Part shown: positions 1 to 8,587 of the stretch, in pieces
Position numbering within the stretch: the stretch's first letter is position 1
How the letters are laid out: the number at the start of each line of letters is the position of its first letter
Origin: a virus
DNA length: 33,298 bases
Direction: 5' to 3' (one strand)
Virus record (IMG/VR): IMGVR_UViG_3300032299_000811
Coordinates: 1-33,298 of that record
Notes under the pieces: model-generated
Seen by the model: only the letters and a program-made list of their open reading frames with translations
What the model was told of the DNA's origin: nothing
The model's database searches: none
Made by a program: the position numbers and the translations under genes

Positions 1-123
1 GCCACAGCAACGTGTTGAGGGTTCTGGCGCTACATCCGATATTGAGTATCGCGGAATGCAATTATCTTTGCCTTCCACTAATTTGTTACCGCAAACCAAC
101 AAAAAGTTGATAAAGGAAATAAA
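1..123. repeat. Terminal direct repeat, left copy
   Basis: These 123 bases are identical to the last 123 bases of the window (33176-33298). A gene reads in frame across the joint, so the sequence closes into a circle of 33,175 bp. An overlap of this size is what a short-read assembler leaves when it circularises a contig. A true short terminal repeat is possible but less likely, because it would lie inside a coding gene. Confidence 0.95.
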
Positions 124-391
124 AGAAAGGCAACGTGAATCTGCGGCTTACGTGGCTTTTATGGATGCTTATGCGGCAAAAAATGGCACATTAAGTGGCG
201 CTGAAACGGCTTTTGATGCGTTTTGGGCTGATTATACATCAAACCCAAAGAAATATACACAGCCTAAACCGCAAGGCTTGGCGTCTGTAGCGCAATTGCA
301 ACAACCTAGGCCCATGGCTCAACCTAGGCCGCAAGCGCCAACACAAGGCCGTGAATTAGTTTACAATCCAGCGACTGGAAGGGTTGAATAA
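1..391 (+). CDS. Ejection-type virion protein, C-terminal part (gene continues from window end)
   Basis: This is the 3' part of a gene that starts at 32844 and crosses the circular joint; together they encode 240 residues, of which residues 112-240 lie here. Reading is open from base 2 with no start of its own; the methionine at 56 is internal. The region has charged helices, then a Gln/Pro-rich linker (about residues 200-230, with repeated QPRP), and ends YNPATGRVE. It overlaps the start of the next ejection-type gene at base 391 (TAATG). Similar small proteins sit among the DNA-ejection genes of P22-like and related podoviruses. An internal capsid or ejection role is inferred from position and composition; no enzymatic motif is visible. 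Confidence 0.75.
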   Translation, partial: PQQRVEGSGATSDIEYRGMQLSLPSTNLLPQTNKKLIKEIKERQRESAAYVAFMDAYAAKNGTLSGAETAFDAFWADYTSNPKKYTQPKPQGLASVAQLQQPRPMAQPRPQAPTQGRELVYNPATGRVE

Positions 392-2304
392 TGCCTAGAG
401 TTAAGGCTCCTGACGGCAATGTGATAAACTTCCCCGACTCTATGTCGAATGATGAAATATCTATGGCTATGCAGCGGCTTTATCCACCAACTGCCGACCG
501 TCCATCAACTGGCTTTGCGGCTAAGAAGCGCGGCTTCCAAGGCCGTGGATCTGCTGAGCAAGCGGCTAAGAAAGCGGCGGCGCAGTCTATTGAACAATAC
601 AAGAAACAAGACAAAGATTATCTTGCCAAGGCAACATTTGGCGCAGCTGTAAATCCATTTAGTGATGATTTAGAAGCTGGCACAAGTGCTTTATTTGTGC
701 GCGGGTCAAACGCAATTAAAAGGCTACAAGGCCAAAACCCTAAATTTACTGGCGACCAATACCAACGCGCTCGCAAGAAATTGCAAATTGAAGAGCGAAA
801 AAAAGCTTATGAAAAAGACCCTGTAAAATATGGGGCTGTTAATGTCGGCGGCGTTTTAGTTCAAGCCGGAGCCACTGGCGGCGCTAGTTTAGGCGCTAAT
901 GCGCTATCAAAGGCCCCTACGGCTTTAAAGGCTGCTCAAGGTCTGCGTGGTTTAGCGGCTGTCAAGGAGGCTGCTAAGCCCGTGCTTGCTGGTGGTGCTG
1001 TTGGCGCGGCCTATGGCGCTGGGCAGGGCGACACATTAAAGGAACGTGGGCAAAACGCATTAACGGGCGGGGCGACTGCGCTTGCCTTGGGTGCGGGGCT
1101 GTCTGGCTTGGCTGCCGGGGCTGGTAGGGTGCTAAAGAAAAAGCCAAAACCGTTAACTCCTAGGCAACAAGATGTAAAAACGTTGCAAGACGCAGGACTT
1201 GATTTGACTTATGGCCAAATCCTTGGCGGAACTGCTAAACAATTTGAAGAATACGGTGCAAAAATATCAGGCGGAATTAGAAATGCTCGTAATGCTCAAC
1301 TTGACCAATTTAGCACTGGCGTAGTCAACAAAGTTTTGAAAATTATTGATAAAAAGCTACCTAGTGGAATTCAAAGACCAACAGAAGAAATTGCGGCCAT
1401 GCAAGACATGGTTGGCAAATACTATGGTGATGCTTATTCCTCTGGAAAATTTATTCCTGATAATGTTACAAGTAAACGCCTTGAAAATATGCTTGAGGAC
1501 GCTATGGGTGGGGCCTCTGAAAAATCTATAGATGAGGCAAAACGCCTTAGTAATATTTATGCTGGTGATGCCATAAAGCGCAAAGGCGGTTTAGAAGGTA
1601 AAGATTTAACTAGATCGCTAAATCAAATTAACACAAGAATAAGGTCTGAGCGTTCTAGTCAAAATGGGGACGCTTATTTAGCTGATTATCTTGACGGCCT
1701 TAAGCGTGAAATAATCAACACGATGGTTAGAAATAAAACCGTTGATGCTAGGCGGATTGCAAAGGCTAACCGTGCTTATGCTGAAATGGTAAGGGTTGAG
1801 GGCGCGGCTGGGTCAACTGCAAATGTTGGCACTGTGACACCAACTAGTTTATTAGGGTCTGTTAAAAAATACACAGGCGGGCAGCGTAAACGCGCCTTTT
1901 CAAGCGGCCGTGGTTTAGGTCAACAATATGCTATGGCCGCAAAAAATATTCTTGCTGACACAACAAAAAGTTCCGGCACTGCTGAAAATTCCGCTAACAT
2001 TATCACTTATACCAGTGCGCCTATTGGGTTGTTTACTGGCAACGCTTTGGCATTAGCTCCATTAGCGCTCAAAGGTGTTTTACGTGGCGCTTACTCTCCA
2101 CCTGTGATAAGCTTGCTAAATAGAATTGCTAGGGCAAAGACACAACAACAAGCCAATAGCGGTTTGTTGGCGCTACAATCGGCGGCTAAGACTAACCCGC
2201 AAGCGGCTAAGGCATTAAGGCAGTTATTGTCTGTGCAAGGCTCTAGGGTTAATACTATGCCGACAGGGCAAATGACACAAGCGGCGGCACAAGAAGAAGA
2301 ATGA
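391..2304 (+). CDS. Large internal virion / DNA ejection protein
   Basis: The product has 637 residues. The N-terminus (MPRVKAPDGNVINFPDSMS) has the short 'FPDxMSxxEI...RLYP' pattern seen at the start of many phage ejection proteins. The middle (about residues 140-245) is very rich in Ala and Gly, with several hydrophobic stretches that could insert in a membrane, and another hydrophobic Ala/Leu stretch lies near residues 545-570. The rest is mostly charged helix. This architecture fits a protein stored in the capsid and injected with the DNA to build a channel across the cell envelope, like P22 gp16/gp20 in role though not clearly in sequence. It is the last and largest of four consecutive ejection-type genes, overlapping the one before it by TAATG. 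Confidence 0.75.
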   Translation: MPRVKAPDGNVINFPDSMSNDEISMAMQRLYPPTADRPSTGFAAKKRGFQGRGSAEQAAKKAAAQSIEQYKKQDKDYLAKATFGAAVNPFSDDLEAGTSALFVRGSNAIKRLQGQNPKFTGDQYQRARKKLQIEERKKAYEKDPVKYGAVNVGGVLVQAGATGGASLGANALSKAPTALKAAQGLRGLAAVKEAAKPVLAGGAVGAAYGAGQGDTLKERGQNALTGGATALALGAGLSGLAAGAGRVLKKKPKPLTPRQQDVKTLQDAGLDLTYGQILGGTAKQFEEYGAKISGGIRNARNAQLDQFSTGVVNKVLKIIDKKLPSGIQRPTEEIAAMQDMVGKYYGDAYSSGKFIPDNVTSKRLENMLEDAMGGASEKSIDEAKRLSNIYAGDAIKRKGGLEGKDLTRSLNQINTRIRSERSSQNGDAYLADYLDGLKREIINTMVRNKTVDARRIAKANRAYAEMVRVEGAAGSTANVGTVTPTSLLGSVKKYTGGQRKRAFSSGRGLGQQYAMAAKNILADTTKSSGTAENSANIITYTSAPIGLFTGNALALAPLALKGVLRGAYSPPVISLLNRIARAKTQQQANSGLLALQSAAKTNPQAAKALRQLLSVQGSRVNTMPTGQMTQAAAQEEE

Positions 2305-2351
2305 TGGCGGTGGATATTGGGTCTTTGGCGTTTAGGAATATTAGGCAGTAA
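2301..2351 (+). CDS. Possible 16-residue micro-ORF
   Basis: An ATG overlaps the stop of the ejection gene (ATGA) and opens a 16-codon frame, MMAVDIGSLAFRNIRQ, ending just before the ribosome site of the collar-fibre gene. Translational coupling is plausible. It could equally be chance or the remnant of a longer gene. Confidence 0.2.
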   Translation: MMAVDIGSLAFRNIRQ

Positions 2352-2363
2352 AGGACGAACTTA

Positions 2364-3296
2364 ATGCCAATCATGAATCAACCTTTTATTGAGGCGCGTG
2401 ATAGTGCGGGTAATGCCGTGCCTAATGCTGAACTGCGCGCCTATATTACAGGAACAACGACTGCAACGCCAATTTATTCCGATAGCGCATTGACAACGCC
2501 ACATTCGGTCCCTGTGTTATCCGGCGCTGATGGGCGATTCCCTGCGGTGTTTTATTCTACCAGCGTGTCAACTCGGATTATTATTAAATCATCAAACGGC
2601 GACACATTGGCGGATGAAGATCCGGTTAATGAAGGTTCAACAACGGTCCCTGATGGTTCTGTGACTTCTAGCAAGCTTGCGTCTAGTGCGGTGACAGAAT
2701 CTAAGATTGCCGACCAGGCGGTTTCTAATGCCAAAATGGCCGCAATGCCAACTAATACGGTTAAAGGTAATGATTCATCAATTGCGGCGGTTCCTCAAGA
2801 CTTAACAGGCTCTGAGGTTCTGTTGAGTGTTATTGGGCCGCTATTAACTGGCGCTGTTATATCGCTTGGTTATAGCGCGGCGGATTCAACGCATTGGCTT
2901 GTTTGTGATGGCAGGGCGGTATCAAGAACTACTTATGCCAGGCTTTTTGCTAAGATTGGAACAACTTGGGGAGCTGGTGATGGCTCTACCACGTTCACCT
3001 TGCCTAATATGCGTAATTACTTCCAGCGCGGTGGTGATAGGGATGCGGCGGCGGCGTATGGCCATGAAGTGGGTACGTATCAAGATGACGCCATGCAAAC
3101 TTACACCGCTAAGGGTGGAAAGGTGTTTGATGGGACGTTTTCTGGCGGATTTTCAAAAGGAACTGGATCGGGCGTTTTTTCAGCGGCTGGCGCACAAGCT
3201 TTTGAATTGGACTTTGATTTAGCATCTACAAGCGCACGAACTGCGGTTGAAACAAGGCCACGAAACGCGGCTTTTGACTTTGTAATCTTTATTTAA
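2364..3296 (+). CDS. Tail fibre with phage tail collar domain
   Basis: The product has 310 residues. Residues 1-90 form a beta-rich domain starting PIMNQPFIEARDSAGN, a common virion-attachment start in phage fibres. Residues 95-135 carry 'SSKLASSAVTESKIADQAVSNAKM' type repeats typical of fibre shafts. Residues about 160-225 match the phage tail collar domain: CDGRAVSRTTYARLF, then FTLPNMRNYFQRG. The C-terminus, ending ETRPRNAAFDFVIFI, fits the usual close of such fibres. It probably forms a trimeric fibre or adaptor at the tail. A good ribosome site (AAGGA) precedes the ATG. It lies just after the ejection genes and before the larger fibre. Confidence 0.85.
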   Translation: MPIMNQPFIEARDSAGNAVPNAELRAYITGTTTATPIYSDSALTTPHSVPVLSGADGRFPAVFYSTSVSTRIIIKSSNGDTLADEDPVNEGSTTVPDGSVTSSKLASSAVTESKIADQAVSNAKMAAMPTNTVKGNDSSIAAVPQDLTGSEVLLSVIGPLLTGAVISLGYSAADSTHWLVCDGRAVSRTTYARLFAKIGTTWGAGDGSTTFTLPNMRNYFQRGGDRDAAAAYGHEVGTYQDDAMQTYTAKGGKVFDGTFSGGFSKGTGSGVFSAAGAQAFELDFDLASTSARTAVETRPRNAAFDFVIFI

Positions 3297-3307
3297 AGGG
3301 CCTCGCA

Positions 3308-5530
3308 ATGGTAACCTCTGTTAATGTGTCTGGCAAAACAAATGAAACACAGGTTGATAATCGTGTTGATGAAATTGCTGTTCGTCATGACATAGTGCAA
3401 TCATTGACTGAAACTGCTAAAACTCGTGTTAGAACCAATATAGGTCTTGGCACTGCATCGGGACAAAACACGGTCGATGCTGTTACCGATGGTGATTTAA
3501 ATCCAGTCACTTCCAATGCTGTGTTTGACGGTCTTGCGCTTAAACAAAATGCTGACACCACACTTTCAATGTTGGCGGGGGTTACCACTGCTGCTAACAA
3601 ACTTATTTACGCAACCGGCATTGATATTTTTGCAACAACGGACCTAACCTCATTTGCACGAAGCATACTTGATGATGCGGACGGCGCAGCGGTAAGGGCA
3701 ACAATTGGTGCAGGAACCGGCACGGTCACAAGTGTCGGTGGAACTGGGACAGTTTCTGGGCTTACTCTTACTGGTGGCGTTACAGCTAGCGGAAATCTCA
3801 CACTAGGTGGGACACTTTCTGTCGCTGCATCTAACTTTGCGTCACAAACCGCCAACACGTTTCTTGCGGCCCCAAATGGTGCCTCTGGGGTTCCGACATT
3901 TAGAGCTATAGTTGCCGCTGATGTGCCAACACTTAATCAAAACACTACAGGATCTTCTGCGACATTAACCACAACGCGATCAATAACTATGAGCGGTGAC
4001 GTTACATGGACCGTAAACTTTAACGGTTCTGCCAATGTGACTGCGGCGGGAACAATTGCCAATAGCGCGGTGACACTTGCAAAAATGGCTAACATGGCCA
4101 CGGCAAGCCTTATTGGGCGTAATACGGCGGGGACTGGCGCTCCTGAAATATTAAGTTCAACAACTGCAAGAACATTACTTGGTATAGAACAAGCGGCAAG
4201 AAGAACCGCTGTTATGCGTCCTGCTAGTGACGATGCTTTATCGTATGTTGGGCTTGTCACAAGAGTTAAAAAGGCGGCAAACCTAAGTCTTGCGGCGTCA
4301 ACATTGACATCTTACTTGGTTGACACGGTGGTCAAGGATGAAGCCAACTTTACCATGTCGGGCGGGACGCTTATCATACCTGCTCACTTAGACGGGGCGG
4401 AAATCGAGTTAAGGGCAGGTATAACATTCACGGAGCTTACTGGCGGTATTCGACGGGTCCAGATCACCAAGGCTGGGGTAGGCATTGCTGAATCTCCTGC
4501 TGTTTTCTCAACCGGTGATGCTCTTTCACCAACTGGTGTTGTTGCGTGTTCGTCAACAATTCGTGCGGTTGTTGGCGATTCTTATTATGTTGTGCTTTAT
4601 CAAACTGGTGCATCATCCATTGACGTGCCAAAATCTGGAACTGAGTGCTGGTTCGAGGCTCGTGTTATTCGTGACAGTCCAACTGCCGCTAATGCTAACA
4701 ACTATATATTGCAAGGGTTTTATCAAAATCAAGCGGCATCTGGGACGGAATTTGGGGAAAAGGTTGGCGGTCGTGCGGCCATATCTATTCTTTCTCATGG
4801 GTTTGACGTTAATGACACACTGCTTGGATCAAGCACGGGGTCGCCAGGCTGCGTTGATACTAAATACACTGGTTTTGAAGAGGCTATTAGACGGGCAAGG
4901 GTGGTTAATCCAGCGGGTAAATACTTTGGCTACGTGGCTATGTCCGCTGATGCGCCAGCTAACACAACCTGCGGATATACCAATTCGCCAGCGTCTCCTT
5001 GGACATCAACAACTATACCAAGGGTAAAGGCGTGGATTGATGCTTGGGATAATCTTCCCCTTGACATTCGCCCTGATGGCATCTTTTTTGACCTTGTTGC
5101 TGATTTTTCAAACGGCGGCTGGGTTAATTCAACAACGCGGGACGCCTGTTATGTTTACGCAAAAACCAAAGGTTTTAACATTGCGTCAAACACTGTAAAC
5201 CCAAGTTATATAAATGTAGCTTTTGCCGCTCAAAACTTAACTAAGGGTGATTTGCTGGTTGTTGAAGGGTTTGACTGCACGGCTGGAACAAGCTCTACCG
5301 CTGCCACAATAACATCAATGGTAGAGGCGGCTAAGTATCGGGCTAGGGGGGTTCGTGTTTGTGCGTTGGCAACATCCGCTTGGGGTGTTGCGCCAACAAC
5401 GACTCAAATAAACGCTGCCAAAGCTACCTTCATGCAAACAGCAACCCTTGGTGACACGCTTAGTGTTAATGCTGCTGATCTTGGGATTGTTGTTACTGCA
5501 ATTTATGATCCTGCTTTCGCGTATAACTGA
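3308..5530 (+). CDS. Tail fibre/spike with Spherulin-4-like glycosidase barrel
   Basis: The product has 740 residues. Residues 1-300 are fibre-like and rich in Thr, Ser, Val and Gly, with collagen-free beta repeats (TVTSVGGTGTVSGLTLTGG and similar). Residues 300-450 look like a beta-sandwich. Residues about 487-740 resemble the Spherulin-4 / GH114-type TIM barrel: GYVAMS, then VKAWIDAW, then PDGIFFDLVAD (about residues 588-598), then GDLLVVEGFD. The acidic residues at the ends of these strands are where the superfamily keeps its catalytic acids. This suggests a receptor-binding spike that cuts a surface polysaccharide, possibly galactosaminogalactan-like or another capsule. Family resemblance is moderately strong; substrate is unknown. 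Ribosome site AAAGGG, 11 bases after the previous gene. Confidence 0.8.
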   Translation: MVTSVNVSGKTNETQVDNRVDEIAVRHDIVQSLTETAKTRVRTNIGLGTASGQNTVDAVTDGDLNPVTSNAVFDGLALKQNADTTLSMLAGVTTAANKLIYATGIDIFATTDLTSFARSILDDADGAAVRATIGAGTGTVTSVGGTGTVSGLTLTGGVTASGNLTLGGTLSVAASNFASQTANTFLAAPNGASGVPTFRAIVAADVPTLNQNTTGSSATLTTTRSITMSGDVTWTVNFNGSANVTAAGTIANSAVTLAKMANMATASLIGRNTAGTGAPEILSSTTARTLLGIEQAARRTAVMRPASDDALSYVGLVTRVKKAANLSLAASTLTSYLVDTVVKDEANFTMSGGTLIIPAHLDGAEIELRAGITFTELTGGIRRVQITKAGVGIAESPAVFSTGDALSPTGVVACSSTIRAVVGDSYYVVLYQTGASSIDVPKSGTECWFEARVIRDSPTAANANNYILQGFYQNQAASGTEFGEKVGGRAAISILSHGFDVNDTLLGSSTGSPGCVDTKYTGFEEAIRRARVVNPAGKYFGYVAMSADAPANTTCGYTNSPASPWTSTTIPRVKAWIDAWDNLPLDIRPDGIFFDLVADFSNGGWVNSTTRDACYVYAKTKGFNIASNTVNPSYINVAFAAQNLTKGDLLVVEGFDCTAGTSSTAATITSMVEAAKYRARGVRVCALATSAWGVAPTTTQINAAKATFMQTATLGDTLSVNAADLGIVVTAIYDPAFAYN

Positions 5531-5551
5531 TTTTTAAAAGGAGCTAACGTT

Positions 5552-5866
5552 ATGTATGTTATTAAACACCCGCACTTAGAAAGGGTTTACACCACAGGTG
5601 CAACTGCTTTTGAGGCGGTGCAAAACTACGTCAACGCTTGTAATGCCGCTAATCAACCCTTAACTATAACCGGAATTGCTGGCTATGGTGATAGAAGGTC
5701 AGGGCTTCAAACCACTATAGGGGCGTTAAGGGGTGAATTGGCCATGGGAATATCTGCCAACATTGAAGCCATTATTGATGTTGCTGATGGTCAAGATCCT
5801 GCGCTTGCGGTTTATGATGTTGTTATGGTTGAGTTTGACGGCAAGTTTCCAATTGTTGCGACATGA
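5552..5866 (+). CDS. Small protein downstream of tail spike, function unknown
   Basis: The product has 104 residues, with a strong ribosome site (AAGGAG). It is a soluble, mixed alpha/beta sequence (starts MYVIKHPHLERVYTT) with no membrane segment, signal peptide or motif I recognise. Its position straight after the spike gene would suit a fibre-assembly chaperone or a cap protein, but nothing in the sequence proves this. Its stop overlaps the start of the holin candidate (ATGA). Confidence 0.7.
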   Translation: MYVIKHPHLERVYTTGATAFEAVQNYVNACNAANQPLTITGIAGYGDRRSGLQTTIGALRGELAMGISANIEAIIDVADGQDPALAVYDVVMVEFDGKFPIVAT

Positions 5867-6066
5867 TGAAAAAGTTATGCGCCTATGATATATTAGCGGT
5901 TGGTGTGCTGGTAATCGCTGGTTACTCGGTGTATCTGGCCGCCAATTTCAGTGAAGCAATCTTCGGTGTGGCTTTGGCTGGTGTCTTTACTGCGCTTCAT
6001 GCTATTGTGCGTCATAAATATCCGGCTAAAGAGGGGCAGCAGAATAATGACAATCTGGACAAGTAA
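5863..6066 (+). CDS. Putative holin (two-helix membrane protein)
   Basis: The product has 67 residues and two hydrophobic helices, about residues 8-28 (ILAVGVLVIAGYSVYLAANF) and 32-50 (IFGVALAGVFTALHAIV), followed by a short charged tail. Size, topology and position immediately upstream of an endolysin and spanin genes fit a holin that permeabilises the inner membrane at lysis. It overlaps the previous gene by ATGA and the endolysin gene by 20 bases. The single-helix protein at 9074-9307 is an alternative holin or antiholin. Confidence 0.65.
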   Translation: MMKKLCAYDILAVGVLVIAGYSVYLAANFSEAIFGVALAGVFTALHAIVRHKYPAKEGQQNNDNLDK

Positions 6067-6490
6067 ATATTTCACGCTTGAGGAAATGACGGCTTCTAAC
6101 ACGGCTATCAGGAAGGGCATCAACAATGTGCCAACTGGTTCGGCCATGCAAGCCTTAGCCTATACAGCCACACGCATGGACACTGTGAGGACGCTCCTGG
6201 GGCATCCTATACGGGTATCTAGTGGCTATCGCTCTCCTGCGCTCAATAAAGTCATTGGCGGCTCAAATAATAGCGCACACACGCTAGGTTATGCAGTGGA
6301 TTTTACCAGTCCAGATTATGGCAGCCCTAAAGATATTTGCAAAGCTATTATGGCCGCTAAGATCCAGTATGACCAATTGATATATGAGGGGACATGGGTG
6401 CATATCTCGTTTGATCCAAAAAATAGGATGCAGGAATTAACGGCTGTTTTCGGCAAGGGTAAGACAACTTATTTACAAGGCATATCATGA
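6047..6490 (+). CDS. Endolysin, peptidase M15 family (D-Ala-D-Ala type)
   Basis: The product has 147 residues from the ATG at 6047. An upstream ATG at 5951 would add 32 residues out of the holin frame and looks unreal. The M15 zinc peptidase signature is clear: SSGYRSPALNKVIGG, then SAHTLGYAVDF with the His and Asp zinc ligands spaced H-x6-D, and a C-terminal WVHISF with the last zinc His. It should cut peptide cross-links in peptidoglycan. There is no signal peptide, so release would depend on the holin. It overlaps the holin candidate and the spanin gene, forming one lysis cassette. Confidence 0.9.
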   Translation: MTIWTSKYFTLEEMTASNTAIRKGINNVPTGSAMQALAYTATRMDTVRTLLGHPIRVSSGYRSPALNKVIGGSNNSAHTLGYAVDFTSPDYGSPKDICKAIMAAKIQYDQLIYEGTWVHISFDPKNRMQELTAVFGKGKTTYLQGIS

Positions 6491-6828
6491 TTAACAAAAT
6501 CCTGCTTGGTGGTGTTTCTGGTGCGGCGTTAATCGCAATGGGGTTTCTATCATGGCAGGGTTGGCAGCTTGACCAAGCCCGTAAGGCCGTGGCACATCAA
6601 AAAGCGGTTAATGCGGTTCTGGCAAAGGATTTGGTGGCACAAAAGGCGGCGGTTAAAATCGAGACTGTGACAAGGCGCGTATATGTCCAAGCTGAGAGGG
6701 TGAAAAATGAGATCAATGCCACTGATTGCAATAGCGTTGTGCCTGTTTGGCAGCTTGGCATTGAGCGGGTGCGGCAGCATGCACAAGCCGACGCCTCCAC
6801 TGATGATACAGTTACCCCAAAGCCTTAA
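6487..6828 (+). CDS. Inner-membrane spanin subunit (Rz-like)
   Basis: The product has 113 residues. Residues 5-25 form one N-terminal membrane anchor, followed by a long charged, coiled-coil-prone periplasmic helix (residues 30-80), which is the architecture of i-spanins. The gene overlaps the endolysin stop (ATGA), and the Rz1-like lipoprotein gene starts inside it in another frame. The pair should fuse inner and outer membranes in the last step of lysis. Identification rests on architecture and nesting, since spanins vary greatly in sequence. Confidence 0.85.
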   Translation: MINKILLGGVSGAALIAMGFLSWQGWQLDQARKAVAHQKAVNAVLAKDLVAQKAAVKIETVTRRVYVQAERVKNEINATDCNSVVPVWQLGIERVRQHAQADASTDDTVTPKP

Positions 6829-6967
6829 AGAGCCGTGCTTAGGTCCAGACGTGTCAAAAGTGACCACAATTCAAGACCTTGCCAAGGCGTCAATTGACCA
6901 AGAGGCCGTTATCGTGGTATGTGAGGCTAAACGCAAGGCACTAATTGAATTAATCAAGGGTGAATGA
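6707..6967 (+). CDS. Outer-membrane spanin lipoprotein (Rz1-like)
   Basis: The product has 86 residues, starting inside the Rz-like gene in the +1 frame and running past its end. It has a short positive N-terminus, a hydrophobic core and a lipobox LSGC with the lipidated Cys at residue 22, followed by a Pro-containing segment (KPTPPL). The mature part of about 64 residues would sit on the inner face of the outer membrane and meet the Rz-like partner. The partly nested arrangement is classic for Rz/Rz1 pairs and implies a Gram-negative host. Confidence 0.88.
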   Translation: MRSMPLIAIALCLFGSLALSGCGSMHKPTPPLMIQLPQSLKEPCLGPDVSKVTTIQDLAKASIDQEAVIVVCEAKRKALIELIKGE

Positions 6968-6968
6968 A

Positions 6969-7235
6969 ATGACTGATATATTTGGGGATCGTAGTAGGCA
7001 GTTAAGCGCACCCGCTAGAAACGCTCAAGCGGTGACGCCAAGCGATTCAACGGATCTTCCTATCACTGACTGCCGTGCGCTTTATATCGGTGTTGGTGGT
7101 AATATTTCAGTAATCACAAACGGCGGCCAAACGGTCACTTTTGTGGGTTTGCAAGCTGGCTCAATCCTGCCTGTTCGTTGTTCACGGGTTAGGGCAACGG
7201 ATACCACGGCCACTAATATTGTGGCGATTTGGTAA
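6969..7235 (+). CDS. Spike base protein (RCAP_Rcc01079-type)
   Basis: The product has 88 residues from the ATG at 6969; a GTG at 6960 would add three. AAGGGTG lies about 7 bases before the ATG. The whole sequence fits a small beta-sandwich family of phages and gene transfer agents in alphaproteobacteria: N-terminal SAPARNAQAVTPSDSTDLP, then CRALYIGVGGNISV, then AGSILPVRCSRV and the ending ATNIVAIW. These proteins form the base to which head spikes or fibres attach. The next gene, overlapping by TAATG, is a likely fibre, which supports this role. Confidence 0.85.
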   Translation: MTDIFGDRSRQLSAPARNAQAVTPSDSTDLPITDCRALYIGVGGNISVITNGGQTVTFVGLQAGSILPVRCSRVRATDTTATNIVAIW

Positions 7236-8587
7236 TGCTGGGCATCGGTCTAGGCTTGACCTCAATGAGGGGCGGACAATCACCCGCTGGCTATCTGGCT
7301 GCGCGTGGCCTTGACTGGTCTAATGCAGGGTTTGATTTCTCTTCGGGTGAGCGTTGGTGGTTGCCTAGTAATGCAGGTGACCCAACCAGTGCTCCTAGAT
7401 GGGCTACCAGATCAGAGTGGGCAGCACAATTCACAAGAGCGGGATCAAGTTATTATGTCAATGCCTTGGGAAATCTAGCTCTAGCAGGGACAAACGAGCT
7501 TCGCATTGACTATAGCTCTGGTTCTCCGCGTGTGTTGCTTGAGGGGCCATCGACAAACCTGACCACATATAGTGGTGATACGTCCAATGCAGTTTGGACT
7601 AGTGGCAATTTAACAAAAACAAGCGGTCAAGCCGATCCACTAGGCGGGACTGGTGCTGCTATTTTTGCTAGTAACGCTGACGGATTGCGAATCTTCCGAT
7701 CTGCAACAGCATCTATTTCTGTTACTTCAGGCGCTGCTTATACAGGTTCGTTTTTTGTAAAAAATAGCAGTTCAGGGTTTGTACAGCTTACATTTCCCTC
7801 GTTTTATTTTGGGGCTAATCAATACGCAAACTTTAGTCTTAGTGGAAACGGATCAGTAACAGCCACGGGAACAGGGACTACTGCACAGATATTTAAACTG
7901 TCAAACGGTTGGTATCGTGTATCAATAACAGCTTTGGCCACGGGAACAGGACTAGCTGACGGGATTCAAGCGGTCGGCATTACCAGCGGAACTTCAGGCC
8001 GCGCCGAAACTGTTAATACATCATTTTCAATAACCGCTTGGGGCTGTAACGTTACGGCTCAAGACTTCCTTAGCTCTTACATCAACTCAGTGGCCTCAGC
8101 ATCTTCGCGGGTTGGTGATATATTCCGTGCACCTGTTGGTGCTGAGAACGTCGGAACACAATCAGCAGGAACAATGCTAGTGCGTGGGCGACTGTTAAAA
8201 GTAGGCACAAGTGCGGCTTTACCAGACATGCCTACAATTATTGGGAATCAACTTGGGGATAGAATGATTGCAAATAGAAATACTACACTAATGCGTTCAC
8301 CTGATATTTTAGGAACGCCTCTTAATAGTATTACTCTTGGGTCAGGTAACTCACTAACTGGATACAGTGTTGCACTTGGTTATGACGGTAGCGGGGTTTC
8401 AGGTTCTGCAAACGGCGGAGCAATTGATACTACAGCGTCAACATTGCCTGCAAGAACGCAGCTTTATCTTGGCACAGTCGGCACTCCTTCGACACATGCT
8501 TTTGGTTTTGGTCCGTATAAAACACTTGCCTTGAGCGCATCACGACTAACAAACTCACAGTTAATTACACAATCAGGAACAATTTAA
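7235..8587 (+). CDS. Head spike/fibre protein with lectin-like beta domains
   Basis: The product has 450 residues from the ATG at 7235; a TTG at 7229 is also open. The protein is almost wholly beta-type and rich in Ser, Thr, Gly and Asn. Residues about 85-115 (ELRIDYSSGSPRVLLEGPSTNL) show the 'LLExxxTNL' signature that precedes carbohydrate-binding-like sandwich domains in many phage structural proteins. Residues 115-275 would be such a sandwich; 290-450 a second domain. It follows the spike base gene by TAATG and so is probably the spike mounted on it. No catalytic motif is visible. Confidence 0.7.
   Translation: MLGIGLGLTSMRGGQSPAGYLAARGLDWSNAGFDFSSGERWWLPSNAGDPTSAPRWATRSEWAAQFTRAGSSYYVNALGNLALAGTNELRIDYSSGSPRVLLEGPSTNLTTYSGDTSNAVWTSGNLTKTSGQADPLGGTGAAIFASNADGLRIFRSATASISVTSGAAYTGSFFVKNSSSGFVQLTFPSFYFGANQYANFSLSGNGSVTATGTGTTAQIFKLSNGWYRVSITALATGTGLADGIQAVGITSGTSGRAETVNTSFSITAWGCNVTAQDFLSSYINSVASASSRVGDIFRAPVGAENVGTQSAGTMLVRGRLLKVGTSAALPDMPTIIGNQLGDRMIANRNTTLMRSPDILGTPLNSITLGSGNSLTGYSVALGYDGSGVSGSANGGAIDTTASTLPARTQLYLGTVGTPSTHAFGFGPYKTLALSASRLTNSQLITQSGTI

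Noticed and set aside
4613-4798. 61-residue minus-strand frame inside the tail spike gene
   Set aside because: Shadow of a strongly supported coding frame; no start signal.
5893-6147. 84-residue minus-strand frame over the holin and endolysin genes
   Set aside because: It lies opposite three coupled plus-strand lysis genes and has no ribosome site or recognisable protein.
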